From Dillenia suffruticosa (taxonomy: Eukaryota > Streptophyta > Magnoliopsida > Dilleniales > Dilleniaceae), in contig JAVTVX010000031.1 in assembly GCA_033439265.1 (NCBI GenBank), positions 15,227,001 through 15,291,000 on the forward strand: 64,000 bases of DNA, written 5' to 3'. A program made the translations under genes and the position numbers. A model generated the notes under the pieces. The model was not told the DNA's origin, ran no database searches, and saw only the letters and a program-made list of their open reading frames with translations. This document shows, in pieces, positions 54,668 to 64,000 of this stretch. Each line of letters begins with the position of its first letter. The first letter of the stretch is position 1.

Positions 54668-57600
54668 CTAGAACCCAGGACAGCTCCTTAGACAAGGAGG
54701 GCCCGTGAAATCTTCATGTAGAAGCATTTGTATGCTGGCTGGAGGGGTGGAGAAAACATGTAGTCCAGGAGGTTTCGAGTGACCAATTCTTGCCAAGTGA
54801 TCTGCGCACCTGTTCCCCTCTCTAACGACGTGAACTATAGAGGATTGGTCAGCACTCATCATAAGATCTTTGCACTCCATGATAAGAGGATACAGAGGTG
54901 GGATGGCAGAGGGGTTTTGATGAGAAGGGTCACCAAGGAAGCGAAATCTAATTCAATTATCAGGTATTTGATGTTCTAATCCTTTGCGAGTTTCAAACCC
55001 TCTCAAATACCCCAAAGTTCAACATTAAAACTATCTGTGATTCCCACATTGATGGAAAAGCCAGTGATCCAATTGCCAAGGGAATCTCTGATGATCCCAC
55101 CTGCACTGGCTCTACCAGGGAAGCCTCTAGCAGAGCCGTCCGCGCTGAGCTTGAAGAAGCCTTGTGGAGAGGGGGTCCAGAAGATTCGTCTGGGCTCCCT
55201 TTGGGACTGGGAAAGGCCTGATTTAGGGTGAGGAAGAGTATAATTGGCCATGTTCATAGCTTGCCAGGCTGTGGCCTTAATGTTGATGGGGGTGTTGTCA
55301 AAAATGATCTTGCACCTACTCTTCCAAATTTGCCAAACTGTGGCTGCAAAGATGGAGTTTTAATTGGGGTGGGAGTAGGAGGTCTTACTTGTGCAGTTGA
55401 TTTTTAGCCAGGAGGAAATGCTACTAGTATTGAAAAGACTTTGATTCGGTTTTATGCAGACATTCAACCAGACTTCCCTAGCCCAAGAACAATCCCTGAG
55501 CATATGGAGGGCAGATTCTTCAGTATTTTTATAGATGGGGCAAATGGGGTCATTTGAGAGATTTCTTTTGACTCTTTCTAAGTTGGTAAGGACCTTTCCA
55601 ATGCTTGTGAGCCAGATGAAGAATTTGACTCTTTCAGTAGAAGGGATTTTCCAAATCCAGCTAAAGGAATGCTTACTGCTGATGCTAGTTTGGAGGAGCC
55701 AGTAGGCGGACGTGACAGAGAACTCGCCATCAGAGGAATGGCTCCAGTAGAAGGTATCAATGGCTTCCCTACTAGCAGGAATCATGATGGCTCTGATTTC
55801 TTCAAGCTTTTGATTAGGAAGCCACTTCTTGAGTTCTTCCATGTCCCATTCGTGGCTCTCAGTGATGAAGGCAGAGACTTTGTTATCTGATTGAGTCTAA
55901 TCAATGGGGTTTATGGCATGCCTCAAAAGCTCTTCATTACAAACCCAATTGTCTAGCCAAAAGTTTGTGGATTCACCATTGCCAATTCTCCTTTTCATAC
56001 CCTTAATGAGGAGCTCACGACACTTTAAAATACCTCTCCAGACAACGGAAGAAGTATACTTGATTTTCTGCTTGAGGAGGCTTTCTTTATGCAGGTATTT
56101 GCCTATGAGGACTTGGCACCAGAGGGAGTTTTCATTAGAGAGCAGTCTCCAAGCCAGCTTGGCTAAGAGAGCAAGATTATTTCCTCTGGAGGTCCTCAAT
56201 CCCAAACCTCCGTCTTTCTTGCTTCTGTAGACAGAATCCCAGCTCATAGGGTGGATTTTCCTTTTGTTAAGGAGGTCTCCCCAGAGGAAATCTCTGCTAC
56301 ATTTATCAAGTTTCATGCAAGTGCTTTTCGGGATCCAAGATGTCTACATGGTGTGCACGGGGATAGCTGAGAACACTGATTTAATTAAGGTGGCTCTTCC
56401 AGTAGTGGAAAGGAGCTTTATTTTCCAATTAGAAAGCTTGGTTTGGACTTTTTCTTTCAATGAACTATAGGTGGTTCTTCCAACTCTTCCATGGATGAGA
56501 GGGACTCCTAGATAGGTTCCCAGATTGGGAGAGAGTCTAAAGTTGCTTGCAGTTGCTAAGGATGATTTAAGACAGCTGGGAGCTTTGGGAGAGACCCAAA
56601 TTTGGATTTTCTTGGGTTTATTTTAAGCCTGCTTTCAGCGCTGAATTCTCTAAGACAACTGAGGATACAATTCATATTTTGAATGTCTGCTTCAGCAAAA
56701 AGCATGATGTCATCTGCAAAGAAGAGGTGGGAGATGGAGGGACCCCTCGCAGGTTTAATTGGGGACCACTCTTTCATTTTGACTTTGTCCTTGATCATGT
56801 AGGAAAGCTTCTCCATGGCAAGGATGAATAAATAAGGAGATAATGGGTTACCTTGCCTTAATCCTTTCCCAGGCTTAAAGTAAGGGAGAGCACCACCATT
56901 CCAAAGGATTGAGATTTCATTGCTAGTTATGGCATACATGATTAGCTTTATTTACTGAATAGACAAGTTAAAGTCCAGAAGAACCTTGCCAAGAAACCCC
57001 TAATCTAGGCTGTCGAAAGCTTTCTTGAGATCGATTTTGCTTACCATTTTATGCTTTCTACTTCTAAAAGTATTGATGGAATGAATTATTTCTTGGATGA
57101 CAATCATATTATCTATGGTACCTCTTTTCGGGAGAAAACTACTTTGCTGGTTACCGATGACGCTTTGAAGATGGGCTCTCAGTCTCTCCACAATGACTTT
57201 AGCAAGGATTTTGTAGGAAGTGTTGAGAAGGCTGATGGGTCTGAAGTCTGCAGCACTTTCTAGGTTCTTCATTTTGGGAATCAGGACAATGTGAGTTCTA
57301 GAGTGGTCTGGCTCGAAGTATCCATCCCTAAAAGCTCTAGCCACAAAGTTGCAGGAGGCTGCTTTGACAGTTTCTCAACTCTGCTGAAAGAAGATGGGTT
57401 AAATCCTATCAAGACCAGGAGCTTTCAGCCCTTTCCTGGTGAAAACAGCAGTCCTAACTTCAGCTTCTGTAACTTCCCCAATCATATGGGCATGGTCACT
57501 AGCAGGGATAATTTTCTAGTACTTGCTATAATCTGAGGAGGGAGAGGAGACTTTTTGGCTGCTGAAGAGAGTAGTGAAGTACTTCATGACATGTCTCTGA

Positions 57601-58782
57601 AGTTCTTGTTGATCTTGACACCAGGCGCTATTGATCTTTAAGGAAGCAATTCTATTAGCATTCCTCCTCATTTTGGTGGCGGCATGATAGAACTTAGTGT
57701 TTTTGTCTCCTTCGCAATACCACTGCACTCTTGACTTCTGAAACCAGAGCATTTCCTCTTGGGCCAAGACATTATGGTAATCATTGAGTAGTTTGCAAGT
57801 AAGTTGAATGGCCGTAGCGGGTAGAAGTTTGGATTCCTTTAAGTCTTGCCTCAAGGATCTTCTTATTTTTAATGATATTGCCAAAGACTTCTTTGTTCCA
57901 AATTTTCATTTGAGCTGCTAAGTTAGTGGTGGCTTGAAGCAGGTCAGAGCAGGGGCACCAAGCTGTATCAAAAGCTTCTCGAAACTGAGGGTGGGAGAGC
58001 CATGCAGCCTAGAATCTGAAGGGTCTGCTATTAACATCAGGAGCCTAAGTCATGGCTGTTTGAAGCATGATAGGGCAGTGGTCTCCATGAGTTTTTATGA
58101 GGTTTATTAGTTTTATTTCTGGAAAAGAGAGAAAAGTTTGGTGGTTTGCCAATGCTCTATCAATCCTTTCTTGGAGAACAGTGTGACCTGCTTGCCTCCT
58201 TCCCCATGTGTACTTGGGCCCTACTGCATTCAGGTTCAGAAGACTGCACCTACTCTATTGGTTTCTGAACTTCTGACCTCTTTTAGTAGACCTACTTGTA
58301 TACTTGGAGGTTTCATCTTGGTAAGCAATATCATTGAAGTCTCCCATGCATATCCATGGCAAATTAACTCTCCTAGCATAGTCTTCCATACCATTCCAAA
58401 AGTCATTTTTGCAGGTGTTGTAGGGCTGAACGTAGGCCATGGAGAGAAGCCAAGTCCTGGAGTCTTCTTGAATTTCTGCATGGATAACTTGGTTTGTGTG
58501 AGCTGTTATTGTCAGTCTGATTTTGTTAGAGTTCCAACATAACCAGAGTCCTCCCCTTAAACCAGTGGTTGGGATGATGAAGTCCTTGTCTCGGCCCCCG
58601 TTCTTGATGAAGTTTGGGAAGATATTTCTATTAGCTTTTGTTTCCAACAAACAGAGGATATCATGCTGGTGAGTTCTAATAAGCTCCTTACAAGCACGTC
58701 TAAAGTTGTTGTTGCCTATCGCACAGCAATTCCAAGCTATAACTTTGATATTCGTAACGAAAGAGAAAGTAATGGGGCTCAA
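54668..58782 (-). pseudogene. LINE ORF2 remnant: EN-RT-zf-RVT-RNase H
   Basis: Domains in order on the - strand: an AP-type endonuclease (KVIAWNCCAIGN, then LLETKA and CMGDFND, 58782-58255); a linker with WYCEGDKNTKFYHAATKMRR (57884-57516); reverse transcriptase (IVLIPKMKN and FRPISLLNTSYKILAKVI at 57344-57000, FADD catalytic box HLFFADDIMLFAE near 56700); zf-RVT (WKIPSTERVKFFIWL, 55842-55360); and RNase H (FKLSADGSARG, then VREGNRCADHLARIG, to 54668). About 4.1 kb, a normal length for the family. The endonuclease frame has no ATG: the residue before KVIAWN is Ile where Met is usual. Frameshifts or stops separate the pieces (for example between 58255 and 57884 and at 57000), so no full product can be made. 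Confidence 0.9.
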
Positions 58783-58926
58783 AGGAAGGAGAGATCAATC
58801 TTCCTTCACCATTACCTCAGCAGTAGCCCTCTCTGCATCAGCTGTTGTCTGATCATTTGCCTTTGCTTCTTCACATTCTCTTTCAGAGTCTGTCATGTTT
58901 GATCCTCTTCATCGGTACCCATTTCA

Positions 58927-60570
58927 TCAGCACTGGATAGATGGGCTTCTGTCGTATTGAGCCAAAGTTAGGTGGAAGTGGCTTGATCCTCTTTCAGAGT
59001 CATTCACTTTCTCTCCCGGGTCCAGGTTCCACATCTCTTCATCAAAAGGGTAGAAGTGGCTTGGGCCTGGGTCCAAAGTTAGGTGGTTTGTAGTCTGCTG
59101 GGGACTTATCTGAGTGGGAGTTAAGTACACTGTTGAAAGCCTAGGTATGTTCCTGAGTGGGCCTCTAGTATGGTGCTCAGCCCGGTGAGGGAAGCTTGTC
59201 ATTGTGAGAAATGGTAAAGCTGGTTGGGAGTCTCTACTAGCTCTTTCTTCAATCCCTCTAACAGCCCTTGTAGAAAGCTCTTTTTCGATGAAGCTTTCTT
59301 CTATCTCTATAGCTGCAGGCAGGTTTACTATAATCCTTTTTCCTTTCCCTTCTTTTTTAAGCTTTCTCCCCTCACGTTGACTTTTGGCATTTCCTTTTGG
59401 CTCATCAAATTTTACTTGCAGGTCACTTTTAACACCTGTTGCATGCTGAGGTTCAGTGGTTTCTACTTCCAAAGTGCATGGGTCAACTAGAAGGTTTTCA
59501 AATCTATTTTGTTGAGCTGGTGTCTTTCCTTCTTTGCTTTTTCCATTTCCAGTTCTGGGAGGCCTCTGTAGTCTTGGGACCTGCATCCAAGGGCCCAAAG
59601 TTTCCGCGCGTGGTGCTGTTTCTTGCCAAGCTTCTTCGGTGGCTGCCTGAGCTTCCTTTTCTGGTGGCTGAGGAGGAGGACCACAGGTTTCCCCATTACA
59701 GGTTTCCTTGGTGTGACCTACCTTGCCACATTTGAAGCAAATAGTGTGCAGCCCTTCATACTCTACCATTTGAATTGTTTTCTTGATTTTTACACTTGGG
59801 ATTAGAGGCTTGTTTAGATCTATTTCCACACACACTCTTGCATACTTTCCTCACAAAGTGTTTACAATGTTGTCATCTATCTTTATCAGATTGCCAATGC
59901 TCCTTCCTATCTTAAATAAGATCTCTTCATTGAAGAGTTCTATAGGCAGATGAGGGAGCCTAATCCAAACTACAGCATGCTCGATTTTGGCTTCTCTAGG
60001 GGAAAACCATGGTCTCCATTTGCTGACCACTAGGTAGCGATCATGAACCATCCAAGGACCTCCAGTCAGGGCATGAAGAAAGTCTTGCTTTAAGTTGAAC
60101 CTCACCAGGAAATACCCTTCTCCTAAGTCGAGGAGTTTGATGATGCCTTCAGGTTTCCATAGTAGGTGGATTTTCTTTTGCAGTAGGTGAAAACCAATGC
60201 TTTGCCCAAGGAGCTTGATTATAATGGCTCTTTTCGATGGCTTTCAGTAACTTTTAAGCTTCTCGCTCGAGATTCGGATTGTTGGAATGCTCAAGTGCCA
60301 TACATCTTCTTCCTCCTCTTGTTCATCTTCTATGTGTTCATCTTCAGACTCAGTTGTGTAGTTGTTCTCTTGTAATTTTGTGTGCTCCAAGAAATTTCAG
60401 CCCCATGAGCATGTCTTTGAAAGAGACTTTCTGAATATTGCTTGAAATGTTTTCTCTAGCATTGTTTTCGCTTGGCTTAACTTTTTTGTACTTCTTTGTA
60501 GAAGGTCTTCTTCTTCTTGCGTAAGGTCTCTTGTATGGTGGTCTGCATTCTTGTCATTTGCTCTCTCCAT
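58927..60570 (-). pseudogene. LINE ORF1 remnant: DUF4283 and CCHC zinc-knuckle protein
   Basis: The ATG at 60570 opens a frame reading MERANDKNADHH and QEEEDLLQRSTKK, which then shifts. The DUF4283 region follows (YFLVRF, LTGGPWMVHDRYLVVSKWRPW, PIELFNEEILFKIG, about 60130-59855) and then a zinc knuckle CFKCGKVGHTKETC (near 59745-59700). After this comes a Pro/Glu/Lys-rich low-complexity tail to 58927. A TGA at 59853-59855 sits where an Arg codon is expected (NTL-R-GKYARVCVEIDLNK), consistent with CpG deamination of CGA. ORF1 proteins bind the LINE RNA in the RNP. The CCHC knuckle is complete, but the frame is not. Confidence 0.85.
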
Positions 60571-60582
60571 TCCCTCGCCTAA

Positions 60583-60627
<45 letters not shown>

Positions 60628-60725
60628 TCTCTCTAATATATCTTAATTTGCTCTTTCATTTTACCTTGGGGTTCTATGATGACCGAGTCACAAAATTAGC
60701 AGGGACTCCAATATTTATAAACTCT

Positions 60726-61172
60726 AATATATGAGACAACTTTAATTCTATAATTTTGTAATTTTATAATAAAAATTTTAGCAACTAAAATAATTCAATA
60801 TTTATCTTTAAATTAGGAGTGCAATCAACCTAAAATCTCCCCCCGGAAAAGCAACCAGAAGTCCATGAGCCCAATTCGAGCCCAAGTCCGGTAAGTATAG
60901 GCCTGCATCATTTCCAATTTATTCCAAACTCATTAAGGTTAAAAATAAAGCGCAAAGAAGCCCAGAAAAAACCCACAACACAGTCCGATCTGCAAAGGAC
61001 ATTTTGGGTAGATTTTTTAATAGCTAGTTTGACTAGTTTTTGTTTCTGCTGACCAATTTTTTTTTTTAATCTCTACTTATTAGTTCACTGGTGTTAGTAT
61101 CATCCTCTCCCCATTTTGTAAGCAAAAAGAAATAGTCTTTTCTCTTTGATTCTCTCTCTCTTACTCGTGTTT
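60726..61172 (+). other. Spacer
   Basis: Non-coding, AT-rich, no gene recognised. Confidence 0.4.
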
Positions 61173-61564
61173 TAGAATAATTTTCCATTGTAATGTTTCT
61201 TTGATAAAGTTCAATTGAGAATTTTCTTATTCTTCTCACTATTCTTAGTCTTTGGCACTAAAATTTCAATCAACAACCCCAACCAACCAGATAACTGCGT
61301 TCACATTTGGTGTGTCACATAACACAATGGACGTGTCTTCGACTAGGGTGTGTGTGGATTCCAGATGGTAGAATAATTTTCCATTGTAATGTTTCTTCGA
61401 TAAAGTTCAATTGAGAATTTTCTTATTCTTCTCACTATTCTTAGTCTTTGGCACTAAAATTTCAATCAACAAACCCAACCAACCAGATAACTGCGTTCAC
61501 ATTTGGTGTGTCACATAACACAATGGATGTGTCTTCGACTAGGGTGTGTGTGGATTCCAGGTGG
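61173..61564 (+). repeat. Recent two-copy tandem duplication, 196-bp unit
   Basis: 61173-61368 and 61369-61564 are direct adjacent copies, each starting TAGAATAATTTTCCATTG and ending GATTCCArrTGG. I count about four differences, roughly 98% identity. No coding content. Confidence 0.93.
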
Positions 61565-61768
61565 ACCCAAAAGTAGCCCAACCTTTGATTGTGTGATTGA
61601 CGGCCAAATGCACGAAATTTCTATTTTGTGCAGTATAAGAGGGGTTCACAATCCTGACTCTTTTTTCTTTCTGGCATGAAACTAACCGGCTTGGGATCAC
61701 TGGAGATCAAATTGGACACGGAGAAATTGCCTTGAACTCATGTATGGCCTGAAAAGAGCCTCTCTTAA

Positions 61769-61858
61769 CGTATATAAGGGGATAGTTTAATGGTCACAAT
61801 TTTTTTTTTTTTTCGATTTAGGTTTAAATCCTTATATAACAAATAAAAAAAAAAAAAA
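61769..61858 (+). mobile_element. Short SINE-like insertion with probable 10-bp TSD
   Basis: It carries box-A-like GGATAGTTTAATGGT and box-B-like GGTTTAAATCC and ends in an A run. Flanks are CCTCTCTTAA (61759-61768) and CCTCACTTAA (61859-61868), matching at 9 of 10. At about 90 bp it is shorter than usual SINEs, so it may be a head-plus-tail remnant. Confidence 0.5.
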
Positions 61859-61891
61859 CCTCACTTAATCAATGATTTATGATTTCCACAG

Positions 61892-62074
61892 ATTCTAGGA
61901 CACTTGGATAAAGCTGTCGGAGCTTTCTTCGGGGTAAGGTACGAAAGGGTTGGGAACAAAACTGTTCTAGAAGACTTCAAAGACCCAGAAGTCAATGCAA
62001 ATGCTTTGCAGCATTCGAGGTACCCACATTGCCGTGTGATTGATAGGAAAGTATATGTTAGGATTGAAAAATAA
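61892..62074 (+). other. Exon-like open island of unknown identity
   Basis: After a good acceptor (TTTCCACAG, 61883-61891) a frame of 60 codons runs to TAA at 62072. It has balanced composition, unlike its AT-rich surroundings, and a plausible protein (DKAVGAFFGVRYERVGNKTV, then LEDFKDPEVNANALQHSR). I do not recognise the family. It may be an exon of a lost or transduplicated gene. An internal GGGGTAAGG near 61913 could also act as a donor. No matching exons are seen nearby. Confidence 0.35.
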
Positions 62075-62727
62075 TAGGTTATCAATAAAATCAATACAAA
62101 ATTATATCTAATAACATAAAGACAAGATTTACGTGATTCAATTTATATGCTCATATTTACGGATAAAAAGAAAATACAATTTCATTATATCAAACTGAAA
62201 ATAGAGTTTTATTATATCAAATATGGAAAATCAATTAAACCCCTGGAGTAAATATCGAAAAAAAAAAAGAACCTTCAAACCCTAGAAAGATCCACAAAGC
62301 AGAACCAACTAAAGATTAGAGAGTTACCATATAAATATATAACATTGAGTACAGGGGGGATGAACTCACCACAATCAAACCCTAATATGTATAAATAGGA
62401 GGAAAAAAAAAAAAAACAGAAAACATGACAAATCAACACCATATTCTTATTGGACCGAATCAAATAGAATTCAGATCACCATATTACAACAATGGATTTC
62501 ATTTTTTCTCTCTCTCTCTCTTTTAGCTGTAAAGACGGCGTGGACTGACCTAGATAGGTTTGTTGTGGCAACGAAAAAGGAAGGAACAAAGAAGAAAAAA
62601 TTGAGAGTAAACGGGGCTACTTTAATGAGCTATTAGCACAATCTGTTCTAAAGCACTCTGTTGGGACAACTATTTATAGGATACATTCTAAACACTAATT
62701 ATACGCGCCTCTCATTTTTGAGGAAAT
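62075..62727 (+). other. Upstream region of CRK-F
   Basis: AT-rich non-coding DNA with a CT repeat at 62506-62523. No convincing promoter element can be fixed. Confidence 0.35.
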
Positions 62728-63550
62728 ATGATGCGTCTGTATCAAATCTCAAAATCCATTTTGATAACCTTTCTTTCCTGCATCTTAGTCCAGCTTACTT
62801 TGGCAAACTCGCAAGTGAACTATGTTGAACATTTCTGTGCAGAACTGCAAAATATTTACCCTCAAAATAGTACCTACAATGCCAACCTTAATCTTTTTCT
62901 TTCAAATCTTTCCTCTGAAGCTTCTGTTAGCAGCTCCTATAACTACACTGCCAGAATAGGCACTAAAACAATCAATGGCCTTTTCTACTGTCGAGGGGAT
63001 CTCTCTCTTCAAGTCTGTCGTGACTGCGTTGATGCTGCAACAGAAAATATCTCTCAGGGATGCTATGGTCGGATGGAAGGATTGATATGGTATCAGCAAT
63101 GCATGCTATGGTATTCTAGTCGAGACATTATAACCATTGCAGATACAAGCATATATAGTTATTTGAGCGGTCACTATAATTTGTCCAACAATGATCAGTT
63201 CAACGAAAAATTATCAAATACAATGAATGATCTTATCAACAAGGCTGCTTCTGGTTCCTCTATACCACCCAAGTATGCTACGGGCGAAACCAACATCAGC
63301 GTGTTTCAAAAGCTATATTGCCTAGTGCAGTGCAATCCGTCAATAACAGGAAATGAGTGCACCAAATGCTTACAATTCGCTCTAAGCATCGATCCTCCAC
63401 CCACCAATGTTACTCGAAAGGCAATGATTTTCATCGCAGGTTGTCAGTTGATGTATGACATCGTGCCTTTCTATTCAGAACGTTCTTCTATGGATGCTCC
63501 TCCACCATCTGTTGCCAATCCTCCTCCAGCCAGCAGTACAGATGGAAATG
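62728..63550 (+). CDS. CRK-F: first exon of a divergent DUF26 gene, runs out of window
   Basis: Exon 1 starts at ATG 62728 (a second ATG follows at once) and ends at donor GATGGAAATG|GTAATC after 823 bp, in the same phase (1) as the other CRKs. It encodes a signal peptide (about 1-28), two DUF26 domains (CRGDLSLQVCRDC and CNPSITGNECTKC) and a Pro-rich hinge. The sequence differs clearly from CRK-A to E (for example IWYQQCMLWYSS for the usual WYxxCxxRYS), so it belongs to another CRK branch. The membrane and kinase exons are not visible in the remaining 450 bp. A full kinase continuing past the window is most likely, but a secreted DUF26 protein is possible if no kinase exons follow. Confidence 0.85.
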
Positions 63551-64000
63551 GTAATCAAATCTTACCCAAATTAAAATTTTTGCTCTGATCTGCCAAACTA
63601 TTTCTAAATTAAAATTTTCGTTCTGATCTCATGAAAAATTTTAAAGATACAGATAAACATAGAGCAGTCAACGTCTTTTTAGAGCATAAATAGTCTTTAT
63701 TTTCCCATAATTCCAAGTCCCAATTGCTAATCATGAATATTTCAGAAGTAGGCTGTCTTCAGAAAATTAGCGAATCATGATCAAATCAACAACAATCGGC
63801 AGTTTTTTTTATCGTGTTGAATGTGAATACCATATATTTGATTAAGGTTACTGATTTGTTTTTTGGGGTTTTCCACTGCTTTCTTCCCCATTTGTTTTGG
63901 GATATTCTCTTCTCCTTCAGCTCCTCCTGGTATTGTTTTCTTCCCAATTTTCCAAAGAATTATGATATATCAAAACTTAGTGACATCTTAACCAAAATGT
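63551..64000 (+). other. Start of CRK-F intron 1
   Basis: AT-rich and non-coding. An acceptor-like CTCCTTCAG ends near 63920 and is followed by codons for APPGIVFFPIF, which could be a short alternative exon, but support is weak. Confidence 0.4.

Larger units (their letters stand above)
54610..60710 (-). mobile_element. Full-length L1-type LINE with RNase H, minus strand, perfect 15-bp TSD
   Basis: A 6.1-kb element is bounded by ATATTTATAAACTCT at 54595-54609 and again at 60711-60725. The 3' end is a poly(A) tail (T run after 54609 on +) followed by a short 3' UTR. The 5' UTR is about 140 bp and includes a GA repeat (CT at 60588-60631 on +). Two ORF regions follow: ORF1 (DUF4283 plus CCHC knuckle) and ORF2 (endonuclease, RT, zf-RVT, RNase H). 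The order, the C-terminal RNase H and the DUF4283 ORF1 place it in the plant L1 group. The full length and perfect target duplication point to a complete, relatively recent insertion, yet both ORFs are broken and it cannot be autonomous now. Confidence 0.93.

Noticed and set aside
58138-60375. Plus-strand open frames in the LINE
   Set aside because: Antisense shadows of ORF1 and ORF2.

Overview
This is nuclear DNA from a flowering plant, most likely a eudicot. The signs are spliced genes with GT-AG introns, AT-rich spacers, a tandem cluster of cysteine-rich (DUF26) receptor-like kinases, and plant-type LINE, SINE, hAT-MITE and LTR-retrotransposon debris. I cannot name the species from sequence alone. 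No bacterial, organellar or CRISPR-like content was seen.

Layout: (1) 1-5.6 kb holds the last three exons of an SRL1/PRP38-type splicing factor with an Arg/Ser/Asp-rich tail. (2) 5.6-11.1 kb is AT-rich spacer with an old LTR fragment. (3) 11.1-41.4 kb is the kinase cluster, all on the + strand. It has four apparently intact seven-exon CRK genes (here CRK-A 11144-14299, CRK-C 27619-30289, CRK-D 33732-36345, CRK-E 38894-41448) and one full-length pseudogene (psi-CRK-B, 19784-23183). CRK-A and psi-CRK-B lie on a head-to-tail tandem duplication of about 4.7 kb that includes both flanks. A 3.2-kb solo LTR has since landed in the upstream region of the B copy. (4) 42-54.5 kb is a graveyard: three CRK remnants, two Ty1-copia fossils in opposite orientation, a second Ty3-gypsy-type LTR and SINEs. 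(5) 54.6-60.7 kb is a full-length but inactive L1-type LINE on the - strand, with a perfect 15-bp target-site duplication. (6) 61.2-61.6 kb is a recent 196-bp tandem duplication. (7) 62.7 kb to the end is the first exon of a more divergent CRK that runs out of the window.

How it works together: the intact CRKs encode secreted two-DUF26 ectodomains, one membrane helix and a cytoplasmic Ser/Thr kinase, and probably act at the plasma membrane in defence or stress signalling. All share the same exon phases, as expected of tandem duplicates. The splicing factor is an unrelated housekeeping neighbour.

I found no clearly new molecular system. The most notable things are the nested history of the CRK-A/B duplication (duplication, probable gene conversion, decay, LTR insertion), the 12-bp/49-bp higher-order array and hairpin cluster inside the solo LTR, several retroelement insertions with readable target-site duplications, and an unidentified exon-like island at 61.9 kb. 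Exon boundaries were read by eye from splice signals, reading phase and comparison between paralogs. Identity values are hand counts.
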